From contig CAJNDS010002494.1 in assembly GCA_905221605.1 (NCBI GenBank), positions 247,501 through 311,500 on the forward strand: 64,000 bases of DNA. The letters run 5' to 3'. How positions within the stretch are numbered: position 1 is the first letter of the stretch; each line of letters begins with the position of its first letter. The translations under genes were made by a program, and so were the position numbers. Below are positions 46,015 through 56,000 of this stretch, piece by piece. The notes below the pieces were generated by a model. It saw nothing but the letters and a program-made list of their open reading frames with translations. It did no database searches and was not told where the DNA came from. The stretch comes from Symbiodinium natans (taxonomy: Eukaryota; Sar; Dinophyceae; Suessiales; Symbiodiniaceae).

Positions 46015-47096
46015 GTGACGGAGCTGGCAGATGTGGAGAAGCGTACCGCGGAGAAGGGCAACGTGGACAGCTGGCGCCAGCTCGCCCAGGAGGGAGACTC
46101 CCAAAATTCACAGCACACCCAGAGTTCAGCTTCCCGGGCTTCAGTGCGAACTAGGGTGCCGGAGCCGGGCTATCAGTACACAGAATGTTGTGAAAGCTGG
46201 AATTCCTGGGGTTCAGATTCAGGCTGATCAGAATGGGATTATGGACCTAGGAGAGGATTATAGGGGTCCACACGGGGTCATACGGGGTCCACACGAAGCT
46301 CTGAAAGCTGCTATAAGCAATTTGTCCAGCAAGCTGCCTGGTAGGCCGTGGCGGGCCATGCCCCCGACATTGGCTTGTCTCCTGATGACGCCTGTCTTCA
46401 ATGATTGCCTTCTTCAGCCTAGGTGGACACGCTGGCATGCGGCACATGAGAAGCGAGCATGCTGTAGCTTGGTGAGATCTTCCGGCAACTGCCAGGAATG
46501 GGATCAGATGCTGCAAGTTCTTCGGTCATTCTTCGTCAGAGTACTCGAGGGCCCCCTGCGGGTGAACAGAGAGGCGGCTGAGAAGAAGATACCCACAGAC
46601 GACACCTTCAAGAAGGAGCCCGGCCTCGCTGAAAGCAGCGTTCAGCAAACAGGGTTTCGTTAGGGTTGCGCCATCTAGCCCGGACCTGCCAGGATAATGA
46701 AGCGCGCGACAAAGTGCGGAATGACCTGATCGAGACCCACTGGACGGGATTGCTGTCACACGGATGTACTGAAGATGAGCCTGGTGCTCAGCAAGTGAAT
46801 GGGCTGTCTTTGCCGTGATTAGAGGCATTGTCCTCTCTTTCGTCCCCAGCTTCCCGTCGGCGAAGAAGCCAAAGTCAAGTATGAGGGTGCAACGAGTTTC
46901 AGCTCCATTACGTAGTAATATGCATAATATTAAAATAGTTTAAAAAATGTCATTCATATTATGAATATAATAATAATATTAATCATATAAATAGCATGCT
47001 GCTCAGTCGAAGCACCAGCCAAGGTCCAACGAGCTCTTCAAGCGTTGCCCGGCGCCTTGGCGACCCTTGAGTTCCTCCGCACTTCTCTCTTTGGGG
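46015..47096 (+). CDS. Large gene, exons 46015-46089, 46496-46615, 46693-about 46760 and 47024-47096
   Basis: VTELADVEKRTAEKGNVDSW and RQLAQ join EWDQMLQVLRSFFVRVLEGP, LRVNREAAEKKIPTDDTFKK and DNEARDKVRNDLIETHW (both GA donors). A further exon reads VQRALQALPGALATLEFLRT but its left join is open. Highly charged helices. Confidence 0.65.
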
Positions 47097-47356
47097 TTTA
47101 GGGTTTAGGGTTTAGGGTTTAGGGTTCAGGGTTTAGGGTTTAGGGTTTAGGGTTTAGGGTTTAGGTTTCCGGGTTTAGGGTTTCGGGTCTAGGGTTTAGG
47201 GTTATGCATCCTTGCAACAGCCAGAGAAGCTATGCCGGAGCGAAGAAAGAAGCACAAATAGCATGAGGAGAGTCTCAAGATGCTCTTTAGGGTTTAGGGT
47301 TTAGGGTTTAGGGTTTAGGGTTTAGGGTTTAGGGTTTAGGGTTTAGGGTTTAGGGC
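47093..47356. repeat. Two TTTAGGG tracts separated by unique sequence
   Basis: 47093-47202 and 47286-47355. The unique sequence between them (CACAAATAGCATGAGGAGAG with TCTCAAGATG) is repeated directly after the second tract (CACAAATAGCCTGAGGAGAG), so a tract has been inserted into, or duplicated with, its flank. Confidence 0.9.
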
Positions 47357-47848
47357 ACAAATAGCCTGAGGAGAGTCTCAAGATGAGTGTGGCGAGCAAT
47401 TTGGTTGAAGCCTGGCACAAGCGGCATACTGAAGATGCCACGCGCGAAAGCAAGGCAGGGTCGGGGTTTGTTGGGTTTAGGGTTTAGGGTTTAGGGTTTA
47501 GGTTTGTTGTTTGTAGGTTTCTTGGAGGCACAGCAATTTCCTTGAGAGGCTGCAGCATTCCAGCAGGAGCGTCCGGATGGAGGCTGGAAGCATACCGGTG
47601 GGAAACCCATCTCTTCAGTCACAGCGCCCCAGCTCCAACCCAGTTTCTGTGGTGACGAACCTACGCCCTAAGTGGGGATCAGAAACTTCTTGCTGCACTA
47701 CAAGTTTCTTTTAAAGCAAGTGTTAGTTTATCTGAAATACTTCAAAGTAATGCAGCTTCAAAATACTGCAGCATACAATAACATATTCTCAAACTAGCCC
47801 ATGAGAGTCCTTTTGGATTTCAAGGGCCCCGTCTCAAAGATCTCCCAG

Positions 47849-48311
47849 GTCGGGTCCATCGTCAGTGGCAACGTGACCAACTCCTCCAAGGAGTTCGGCG
47901 TCTACGTCAACTTCGGCTGTGAGACTTGGCTGTCTTTCTGGCTGGCCCTTGGGACTTTCACCTTTTGGGTTTTTGGTTCAAACTACCCAAACTCTTAGCA
48001 GGGGGCTCAGAAGTCACCCTAAACCCTAAACCCTAAACCCTAAACCCTAAACCCTAAACCCTAAACCCTAAACCCAAGGAGAAAGATGGGAGGCTCAGTG
48101 TCCCCCAAGCCGACTGGAAGAAGTACCGCGTCGGCGACCGCGTCGAGCGCATGGTGGTGCACAAAGTCAAAGTGGAGCCTCAGTCTGGGGGTTTAGGGTT
48201 TAGGGTTTAGGGTTTAGGGTTTAGGGTTTAGGGTTTTAGGGTTTTAGGGTTTTAAGGTTTTGGGTTTCGGGTTTAGGGTTTAGGGTTTAGGAGCCTCGGA
48301 CAATGAATCAG
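47849..48311 (+). CDS. S1 RNA-binding domain, split over exons 47849-47920, 48079-48174 and 48291-48311
   Basis: VGSIVSGNVTNSSKEFGVYV and NFGC join EKDGRLSVPQADWKKYRVGD and RVERMVVHKVKV, then EPRTMNQ. The VG-IV-G-V, FGVYVNFG and DGRLSV---W and VGD-V pattern fits the S1 OB-fold RNA-binding domain. The first exon may begin upstream at about 47800. Both introns use GA donors: 47921-48078 (GAG duplicated; CCCTAAA tract at its 3' end) and 48175-48290 (GAGCCTC duplicated; a TTTAGGG tract). The domain suggests an RNA- or ribosome-related role for the large gene. Confidence 0.75.
48175..48290 (+). mobile_element. Telomere-repeat intron with 7-bp target duplication
   Basis: GAGCCTC occurs at both junctions. 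Between them are CAGTCTGGGGG and about 14 TTTAGGG-type units, and the last TTTAG is the acceptor. A GA donor keeps KVKVEPRTMNQ in frame. Confidence 0.8.
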
Positions 48312-48720
48312 GTCGGTTTCGCAGGCTGGGGTGTAGGAGATGTTTTCTTCTGTGTCGGGCGTCCCAGGTACCGAAAGTAGGGTTTTGGGGGGGTCTAGGG
48401 TTTGGGTTCAACTAGGTTTAGGGCTTGGGTTCGTGAAAAGGGGTGTTCCAGTTTCCATTTCATCAAAAGGGTCCCAGTGGGTACCCCGAACAGGGAATTC
48501 CAACAATGTAGTAGGAATAGAAGGGGAAAACAAGGACCCTATTGGGTATGTTCATGGTTCCCCGTGTGAGGTCCCCCAAGCTCGAGCACTATTGAAAGAG
48601 GTCCCTTTGAAGACCCTAAACTGCTAGCAGAGGGCGCGTGCCAAACCCTAAACCCTAGTCGGGGGTGGCAAAAACAAACCCTAAACCCTAAACCCTAAAC
48701 CCTAGCTTTACTCATCAAAG

Positions 48721-48826
48721 GAGCGGAAGTTCGTGGATCTCCTGGTGGTGGGATCCAAGGGCCAGTCGATTGGGCTGGCGGCTTCGAAGCAGGCCTTCAA
48801 ACCTTTGGGCTCTGCGTGGGTGGAGT
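48721..48826 (+). CDS. Large gene, exon
   Basis: ERKFVDLLVVGSKGQSIGLA then ASKQAFKPLGSAWVE follows AG-G. It could be part of a second S1-like or OB region, but the motif is incomplete. It ends at GTAGGGTTTAGGG. Confidence 0.55.
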
Positions 48827-49920
48827 GTAGGGTTTAGGGTTTAGGGTTTAGGGTTTAGGGTATAGGGTATAGGGTATAGGGTTTAGGGTATTTAGGCTGC
48901 GGGGTTCTTTAAGTGAAGGTGTCGCCATCCCCTCCCCCTGCAAATGAAGCACCGCATCTACTGATCAGACCATCTGGATCCCCACTGCTGAGGGTTGCTT
49001 GCTGTAGAGATGGCGATCGAAGCTTGAGTCTGAGAGAATGGTTTAGGGTTTAGGGGAGCAACGAGCAACAAGGCATCACAACACCAGGTGCAACCTTACG
49101 TTGGCAGGTAGCAGAGCGTGCGCTCAAATGGATTGCCTCGTCGCCAGAGCTCCGAAGCACTTTCTGCACCACCATCCAGAAACTCGGCCAAAGGTAGTTA
49201 CTGCAGTCGTCCTCTGTCGACTTTTGGCTGATGCTCAGATGGAAAGCAGAACGGTCATTTGCTGTCAGATGCGACGCAGACCGAGGAAACTGTGGGCGAA
49301 GATTGTCACTGCTGCCGCCTGGGCTAAAACCTGTAGGGATTGCAGGGGTATTAAGTCATCGCAAGATCCCAGGGACAAGAGGTTAGCTGTCCAACTGCTG
49401 CAAAAGGCCTGCAACAACAGCTTGCAGTGACGGCACCTGCTATATGCAGATTTTTCTATCACATGGTCACTTCTCCAAATGTATGCTCTCTTTTTGGGTC
49501 CTGATCAGAAGGCGGCCCATAGGGGACCATAATTTTGGGAAGTCATCATATGCTCTATGCGACTTCCGAAGCCCACGTTGCGAGCCAAGGATTCGGCTGA
49601 CAAGTGGGAGGCAAGCCTCCAGCTGCTGGTAGAAGCTCCCACTGCCAAGCAGCTGCTGGGCATTTCCAGTGCCTGCTGAGAGTATATCTTCCCGGAACCC
49701 GTACGCTCCCCAAACCGTTGCTCAGAGTTGCCATCAATATCTCAAGGACGACTGGTGGAAGAGGCAAGAGGAGTCAGGATTCGGAGTTCGGTCGACTAAT
49801 ATAGGGGCCTGAGTAGAGTAATTAGTTTTGGGGTTATCCTGGTATGTTCATAAAGGGCCCCTAAGGGCATGCCAATATAAGCCTCAGATTTACTTCACGG
49901 GCTGATGCACGCTGCCTAAG

Positions 49921-50165
49921 GAGCGTCGATCTTGTGAACCGCGTAATCGAGCAGAAGCCGACGACCGACCTCATGCGGGTTGCTCTCAACTGGCTCAGCA
50001 GGACTGCGCTTACCCTAGCAATAGGAAGGCAACTAACGCTCGACTACAATAATTCAGTGGATGGGATCAGTTAGTCCTCAAGGACTACTCGAAACTGGGT
50101 TTTGTCGGGGGTGAGATCCTGTACGTCATCATCTCAATCATTCAGTCGTCCACAAAGTACCACCT
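49921..50165 (+). CDS. Large gene, candidate exons 49921-50006 and 50084-50165
   Basis: SVDLVNRVIEQKPTTDLMRV and ALNWLSR, then DYSKLGFVGGEILYVIISII and QSSTKYH. Both are protein-like. GACT is duplicated at the junction, but the two preferred frames do not connect, so a boundary is misread or a microexon is missing. Confidence 0.5.
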
Positions 50166-50180
50166 CCCTGCTCCCCTCTT

Positions 50181-50311
50181 CTTGCTGTTGGCTAGTAGGA
50201 AAATGAGGGATTGAGGCATGATTGAGGTCCCCTATATAATCCCTTGAGGGTATATATAGGGGGATATAGGGTGCCTCATTCCCTCATTCCCTCATTCCCT
50301 ACTGCAGTAAG
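50181..50311. mobile_element. Family E TIR element, copy 2
   Basis: CTTGCTGTTGGCTAGTAGGAA and TTCCCTACTGCAGTAAG are inverted repeats. The centre CCCCTATATAATCCCTTGAG matches copy 1, and CCTCATT is repeated three times near the right end. Confidence 0.75.
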
Positions 50312-50561
50312 TCTTGCAACGGAGCTGGCATAGCCCTGCCAACCATGGGTCTTGCAGTTTGTCAGCGCTATAGGGCCAGAGCGCGACTGCTTCTAGGTTG
50401 AGGTGAGGTCGGCCCTCCATGTCCTGCATGTGTCTCACCCTAAACCCTAAACCCTAAAGGGGTTTGGGGTTTAGGGTTCCGTCCTGCTTTTCCATTGGCG
50501 GATCTTCCTTGCCCGGCAGCACCTGGCACGTAGAGCGAGTGTGAGTCCAACCAACTTGGGT

Positions 50562-50671
50562 CTACAAAAATTGGAGGACCCCTGATATAGACCCCCAAGT
50601 AGTAGGATCCCCTTAGAATAAGGACCCCGAGATAAGGTACCCCTAAATATCGTAAGACCCCACTTGGCACA
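50562..50671. mobile_element. Family C TIR element, copy 6
   Basis: TTGGGTCTACAAAAATTGGA and CGTAAGACCCCA, with internal CCCCCAAGTAGTAGGATCCC and AAGGACCCCGAGATAAGGTA. Confidence 0.75.
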
Positions 50672-50695
50672 CAGCGGTACAGTAGCTGCTGACAG

Positions 50696-52771
50696 GATCT
50701 CTGCAGCCGATGCTGTGCGGTTGTGGCCAAAGCTTCTGCACAACGACGGCCAGACGTGGGTCACTGGGTAGTGCTTTGGGATAATTTTAGGTTTACCTTC
50801 TTTCCCTTTTAAGGGAATTCATCAATGACTTTCAAATGGGCCCCAAAGCACCACCCAGGTCAACACGGACGACGTCACTGCTTTGCTGAAGCTGTGCGGC
50901 CTGGACTGAACTGCAGAGGACCTGAAGTCGCCTCCTTGAGCTAGAGCATGCTGAATCCCCATACATCCCTCTAGTTATATCCCTATATATGTTATCCCTA
51001 TGTTATCCCTACAATATCCCTCTATATATATATATATATATCCTTGTTTATATATATATATATATACATACATATGTCCTTACAACAATATTTTCTTATG
51101 TATTCATATCCCTGTATCTCGCTCAACAACCGCATAGAAACTTCCGAGTTAACCCTGAGCCTATAGCTGCAGGCGAGACGAACGGCCTGGAGCTGCCAAA
51201 GTTCTCGCAGGCCAGGCTTGATGTCCATTTCAGGTTGAGGGTTTGGGGATTGGGGTTTAGGGTTTAGGGTTTGGGGGGGCCCAGGTTTTTTTTTTTGCAA
51301 AGGTGTGGCTCGGGCCTGTCCCCTTGCAAAGGTGTGGCTTGGCTTGGCTTGGCTGTGCTTGGCCTGGCTCGTCTTGGCTGGGCTCGGCTTGGCTCGGCTT
51401 GGCTTTTCTCGGCTCGGCTTGGCTCGGCTTGGCTTGGCTCGCCTCGGCTTGCCTCGCTCGGCTGAAGTTGGCTTGCTTGGCACGGCCTCGGCCTGCTTGG
51501 CTCGCCTCGGATTGGCTTGGCTCGACTTTGCTCCGTGTTGAACCCGCTCTTTCGTGCGAAGCTTTCTTCAAAAGGCTGCCACCCATTTTAAGCCGTACAG
51601 TCTGTTTCAAACACATGATGCGAGCATTGTGTTTGCAAATGGGGGGCGGGGGGGCTGCGACTCCCCCAACCCCCCCGCTCTTTTTAGACGCACAAGCTTT
51701 GAAAGAACATGTTGTCTGAAACCCATCATGCGAGCATCGTGTTTGCAAATGCGGGTTTGGGGTTTAGGGTTGAGGGTTTATTCAAAAGGGCAGCTCCCCC
51801 CCTCATCCTTTCGCCGACAGCCATGAACTGTCGGATTGAGGACAGACATGGGTGTACCTAGGTCAGCTGCATCAGGGTTCAGGATTCAGGCAGGTTGTTT
51901 TAACCCTAAACCCTAAACCTTAAACCCTAAACCCTAAACCCTAAAGGCAGCAAAACGGGCTTGGGGTAAGACAAGGGATGCATCCGCCCAGGTGATTTGC
52001 AAGGCCATGCGCGAGCCAGCCACCGAGGCTCTCAGCAAGTCCCAACTTCCTGAGGCCAGGGCTCATGGGTTTAGGGTTTAGGGTTTAGGGTTTAGGGTTT
52101 AGGGTTTAGGGTTTAGGGTTTAGGGTTTAGGCTGCTGGGCTTCTACCCCGGACCGCTAAGGCTCTACACTAAGGGAAGAGAAGGGCCGTATTAGGAGTAT
52201 ATTCAGGGAACATCTTAGGGGCACATCCTTACGGGGTCCGAGGATGAATCCCTTGAAGGGCTCAAGCCTGTTACAGCAAAATTGGTGGAAGTAAGCATTA
52301 TGCTTTCATGGTTCAAAGATGATGTGTTGCATGTGCTGCAGGGTGTGCTATGATGTTTGTGCTTCTGCCAATTGAAACCTGTCTTCATATCGTGCTCTTG
52401 GTATATGCTCTGCGCCATCTTCTATATTTGCAACGTGGTGCATGCCCTGCCAAGCACTCGCACTGGAAGGCGCGCTTGGCAGCCATTCACATCCTGCGTG
52501 AACAGCACAATCAGAAGAGCGGCGCGCCACCCGCTGGGATCAATGCGCTCTGCTACGATCCGGTCCACGTCGTGCGGGCGGCTGCTAGGGATCAGTGGGT
52601 GGCGTTGGGAGGCCGGGGCCCGGGTAGCCAGAATGGCAGTGGTCTGTGCAGTTCTTGAGAGTATTGAAAGTCCCGACTGGTGCAGACACCCTGCCGCCAG
52701 GAAAAGACGAAGGATGGAAAAAGAAGAAAACCGACGAAGAGAAGGAAGGTGAGGAAGAGGACGACGAGTGA
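50696..52771 (+). CDS. Large gene, last seven exons with HEAT-like helices and acidic C-terminus
   Basis: Exons 50696-50759, 50859-50898, 51173-51222, 51992-52060, 52131-52160, 52470-52589 and 52701-52771 join in frame. Peptides: AADAVRLWPKLLHNDGQTW, VNTDDVTALLKLCGETNGLE, KFSQARLDVICKAMREPATE, SQLPEARAAGLLPRTAKARL, AAIHILREQHNQKSGAPPAG, NALCYDPVHVVRAAARE, then a Lys-rich stretch and EKEGEEEDDE with TGA at 52769-52771. Donors are GT, GC, GT, GC, GC and GA. ARLAAIHILRE...VVRAAAR has HEAT-repeat character. Reading past the GC donor at 50899 would meet a TGA at 50907-50909, so a shorter isoform or separate gene cannot be excluded. Confidence 0.7.
50760..50858 (+). mobile_element. Introner with CTGGGTAGTGCTTTGGG arms
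   Basis: GGTCA is duplicated. Element ends CTGGGTAGTGCTTTGGG and CCCCAAAGCACCACCCAG are inverted repeats. GT-AG splicing gives NDGQTWVNTDDVTALL in frame. Confidence 0.85.
51320..51540. repeat. GGCTT/GGCTC pentamer minisatellite
   Basis: About 40 pentamers (GGCTT, GGCTC, GGCTG) inside intron 51223-51991. The minus frames (KPSRAKPSQAEPS-like) are open only because the unit is 5 bp without stops. Confidence 0.95.
51600..51760. repeat. Dispersed repeat, two copies
   Basis: GCGAGCATTGTGTTTGCAAA at about 51617 and GCGAGCATCGTGTTTGCAAA at about 51727. A third copy is at about 21420 and a diverged one at about 21325, each followed by a G-rich run. Confidence 0.8.
52061..52130 (+). mobile_element. 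Minimal telomere-repeat intron (70 bp)
   Basis: GCTCATGGG then about nine perfect TTTAGGG units; GCT is repeated after the last TTTAG. GC-AG splicing joins QLPEARAAGLLP in frame. Confidence 0.8.
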
Positions 52772-53070
52772 GCCTGAAGCCTGTTTCCTGAAGGGCATGG
52801 AGGACAGAGCACGCCTGTATTTCCTAAGTGACGGTTTGGGGTTCGGGGTATACACAGGAGCTTGTTGCAAAAGGGTTTGGGGTTCAGGGTTTGGGGGCGA
52901 GCTTGCCCATGCCCACAGGGTCACAGCTTCTTTTCCCGCTGTTTTGCACACGCCAAAGATCCCAGGCCCAGATTCCTCAAGGATTTAGGGTTTAGGGTTT
53001 AGGGTTTAGGGTCCTGAGGGGCTGCTGTTAGGCCATGTAGGGCCACATAGTTTCATGATGCAGGGTCGTC

Positions 53071-56000
53071 AGGATCGATCAACAGCTCATTGCTTTGCAT
53101 GTCAGCTCGGCATTCATCGGTCCCAGTCAATTTGAACTGAAGAAAGCAGGAACCGCATGAATCAGCTGGCCGATGTGTACAGACTGGCACGCTTCCCGCG
53201 CCAAAAAAACTATGTGCAAGTGCTTGTGGGCTGTGCTGGATGTTTGAGATCCACGTACACCACCAATGTTCGAATAAGAGCGTCGCAGGATCAGCTCAGC
53301 AGTGCGATTTAATTCCTGTGGCAGTCCAGTGTGGTGAGATTTCCTGCATTGAGGAGTCGACACATGGTTGCCGGCGTATGCCTGTTCAAAGACAGTCGCA
53401 GAGCCAGTGTGTTTGCCTAATACCGACTAGAGGGCCATGGCAGAACGCAATCGAAATGCGTTCTTTCAGCAACCGCTTCATTGAAGTCGTGATTGCGTTG
53501 ATAAGCATCACCCGCTAGTGCAAGATGGATGCGCCAGACGTCTAATCAATGGATGCGTCGTGCATTCTATAAGCAGCATAAAATGAAAGATCACTCATTT
53601 CAGTCACAACGCCTCCAGCGACGACCGTAAGTTTCCAGCACCATGCAAGCAGGGGACACCGCCATGGTCAACTTGGAAGCCATCGGCAGCAGCGGAGATC
53701 CAGGAGTGCACCGCGCAGTGATAGATGGCTCAACTTGCAACTTGGAGCAGTTGTGCTGTATGTTCAGAGCAGAATTGAGATTAAGATGGGAACAAAAGGT
53801 GGGTCCTTGACATTCAGACCCGAGGCTTGCGGCCATTCGCGTGCAACATGGTCCAGGTGCAAGAACTACTGGAGCGGCAACTCCCAAATGTCAGCATGCC
53901 CTTGCATACTTTGGCTCCCGGGATACGAGCGCCCAGAAGAGTGGACCCGAATTATGCATCGGCCACTGCGCGGACAAGGTTTGACCTTTTGGACTTTGCA
54001 GCCCATTTATACCCTGGCGACCAGTCTGGTCTGGCCATGCAGGCAAAAGCTGCCAATGGGCCCCCAGGCACGTGCTGCCACATTCCAGCCACTTGCAGCT
54101 TTGCCTCGTCTCGGAGTTTTAACCGAGCCATCATACAGAGATCTCCAGCCAGATCTAACGAATGCCCGCCGGAGCTGCACGAGGCTGGAGCGCGCAGGGA
54201 CTTTGCTCGCTGCGATCATGCGGCCTTCCTTACAGGCCGGTTGCCGTGGCTGTTCAAGGACCGAAAGCTCGGGAAGATGACCTCAAGAGCCACGCCACAT
54301 CCACCTGCACGCGCGCGGCCCCTCAAACTTGCACAACATGTTGCCCACGGAAGCAGTCACGGAAGTCTGCAAAGGGCAGGCCAAGTTGTTTTTGCAGGGC
54401 TGGCACAGCTTTGTGCTGTCACAGGTGATCTTCGAAGGGCGCAGCTGTTCGAGGAAGCCCACTTCAACGATGCCCGCCGTGCAAAAAGCTCACCGCCATT
54501 ACGTGCCCGATCGACATCCGATCCCACCGCGGTCTGCGACCTTCCGTTTTTGGGGACCACGCGGCAGGGCTGGAGCTGGCTGAGCTGGAGGGCTAGAGGG
54601 CTGGAGGATGCTTTAACGGGGGGCACAGAGTTTGGCCGCCGGCTCGGGCGGCGCAGCTTGCGCAAGGTACCTTTCTCCATTCTGCACTTGCAGATCATGC
54701 GGAGGCCCCCTCTGCCTGGCCATGGCAGCATAGCAAAGCTTCTGCGAAATAAATGTTTCCAGAAAGGTGACCAAGCGAGGATTGCACAGGGATGTGCAGT
54801 CAGAGGCAGAGGTGATGATGCAAAAGTGCCGCCACCTTTAGCAAGCCGCTGGATAGCCGCAGTGTTTGGCCACCGGCGCAGGCGCAACCCACCACTGCCA
54901 GTGCGCAAGGTGCCTTTCTCCATTCTGCACTTGCAGATCATGCGGAGGCCCCTTGTGCCTGCCCAAGCTAAGTTGAAGGCTAAGCTTAAGCGCAAGGCAA
55001 CACGGCTTCTGCGCAAAGGTCCTCTCGACCAAGCAGGTGGTGTTGGAGGGGTGCCTCTGTTCGCTAGATCCCCCCTCACTTCTGCTTGCCATGTAAACGT
55101 ACCACCGGCGTTGGCCAGCCGCCAAGTCAGCCGCCGAGTGATCCACGCTGTGCTTTGCCGTCTGCTCAAGCGCAGGTTGCCGCACCGGGGGTGCACACTG
55201 CCTTTCTCCGCGTTGCACTTGGGGAGGCTCCCCATGCCCACCCAAGTAAAGTTTTCAAAGCTTCACCGAGCAGGTACGCACCCGAATGTCCAGCAGGGTG
55301 ACCAGGCAGGGACCCAGACAAGGATCGCACAGACCTGTGCATTCAGAGGTGTTGTTGGAAGGGTGCGGCTGTTCTCTGAAGGTCTCTTCAGCCTTGCCGG
55401 CTGTTTACAAGTGCCACCGGCATTAGCCAGCCGCCGAATCAACCGAGTAGTTCACCTTGTGCTCGGTCGCCTGATCAGGCGCCGCTTGCCGTTGCGAGCG
55501 CAAGTCCTGCGTCTCTCTGTCTGTCATAGGACAAGAAGTGCTGGCATCATCCATCTAGACCCTTTGGAGACCAGAGGTTCCTCAGCAAGCCGAAGACCAA
55601 CCTTTGACCGTGACCTGCACAGGTGGGAGAGAGGCGTTCAGTCACCGCAGTGGAGCAGCCTTGCAAAGGGAAGAGCTTTGGGAGAGTTTGTCAGGGGCTG
55701 TGACTCTTGCAGGTGGCACTTGAACTTTGTTCCCAGACCTGACGAAACCGACTCAATTTCAGGGTCGAGACAGGGTTGGGGGCATGTGCATCGACATGTG
55801 TTTCCATGTTATCAGCTGACCCTAGAGGAGACACTGCTGGTTCGTTGCATCTTGCCTGCCCACCATGTCGTGCACACAAGGAGCAAGTTGCCTGCCTCGG
55901 GGTTGCCCGAGATGAGATGCTCACGTCAGTTCCATCCCGCTGGAAGCATTCTTCCGCGCACAGGGGCCCACAAAGGAAGCGCACAGACTTGTGCAGTCAG

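Noticed and set aside
50907-50909. Stop codon after LLKLCGLD as a gene end
   Set aside because: A GC donor eight bases earlier joins exon 51173 in frame and leads on to the HEAT-like exons; kept only as an alternative.
51022-51748. Minus-strand frames rich in AKPSQAEPS
   Set aside because: Generated by the GGCTT/GGCTC pentamer repeat inside an intron of the + strand gene.
53127-53363. Minus-strand ORF with NIGGVRGSQ, also seen at 58527-58742
   Set aside because: The two copies diverge by frameshifts on either side of the shared stretch, so this frame is not conserved as coding.
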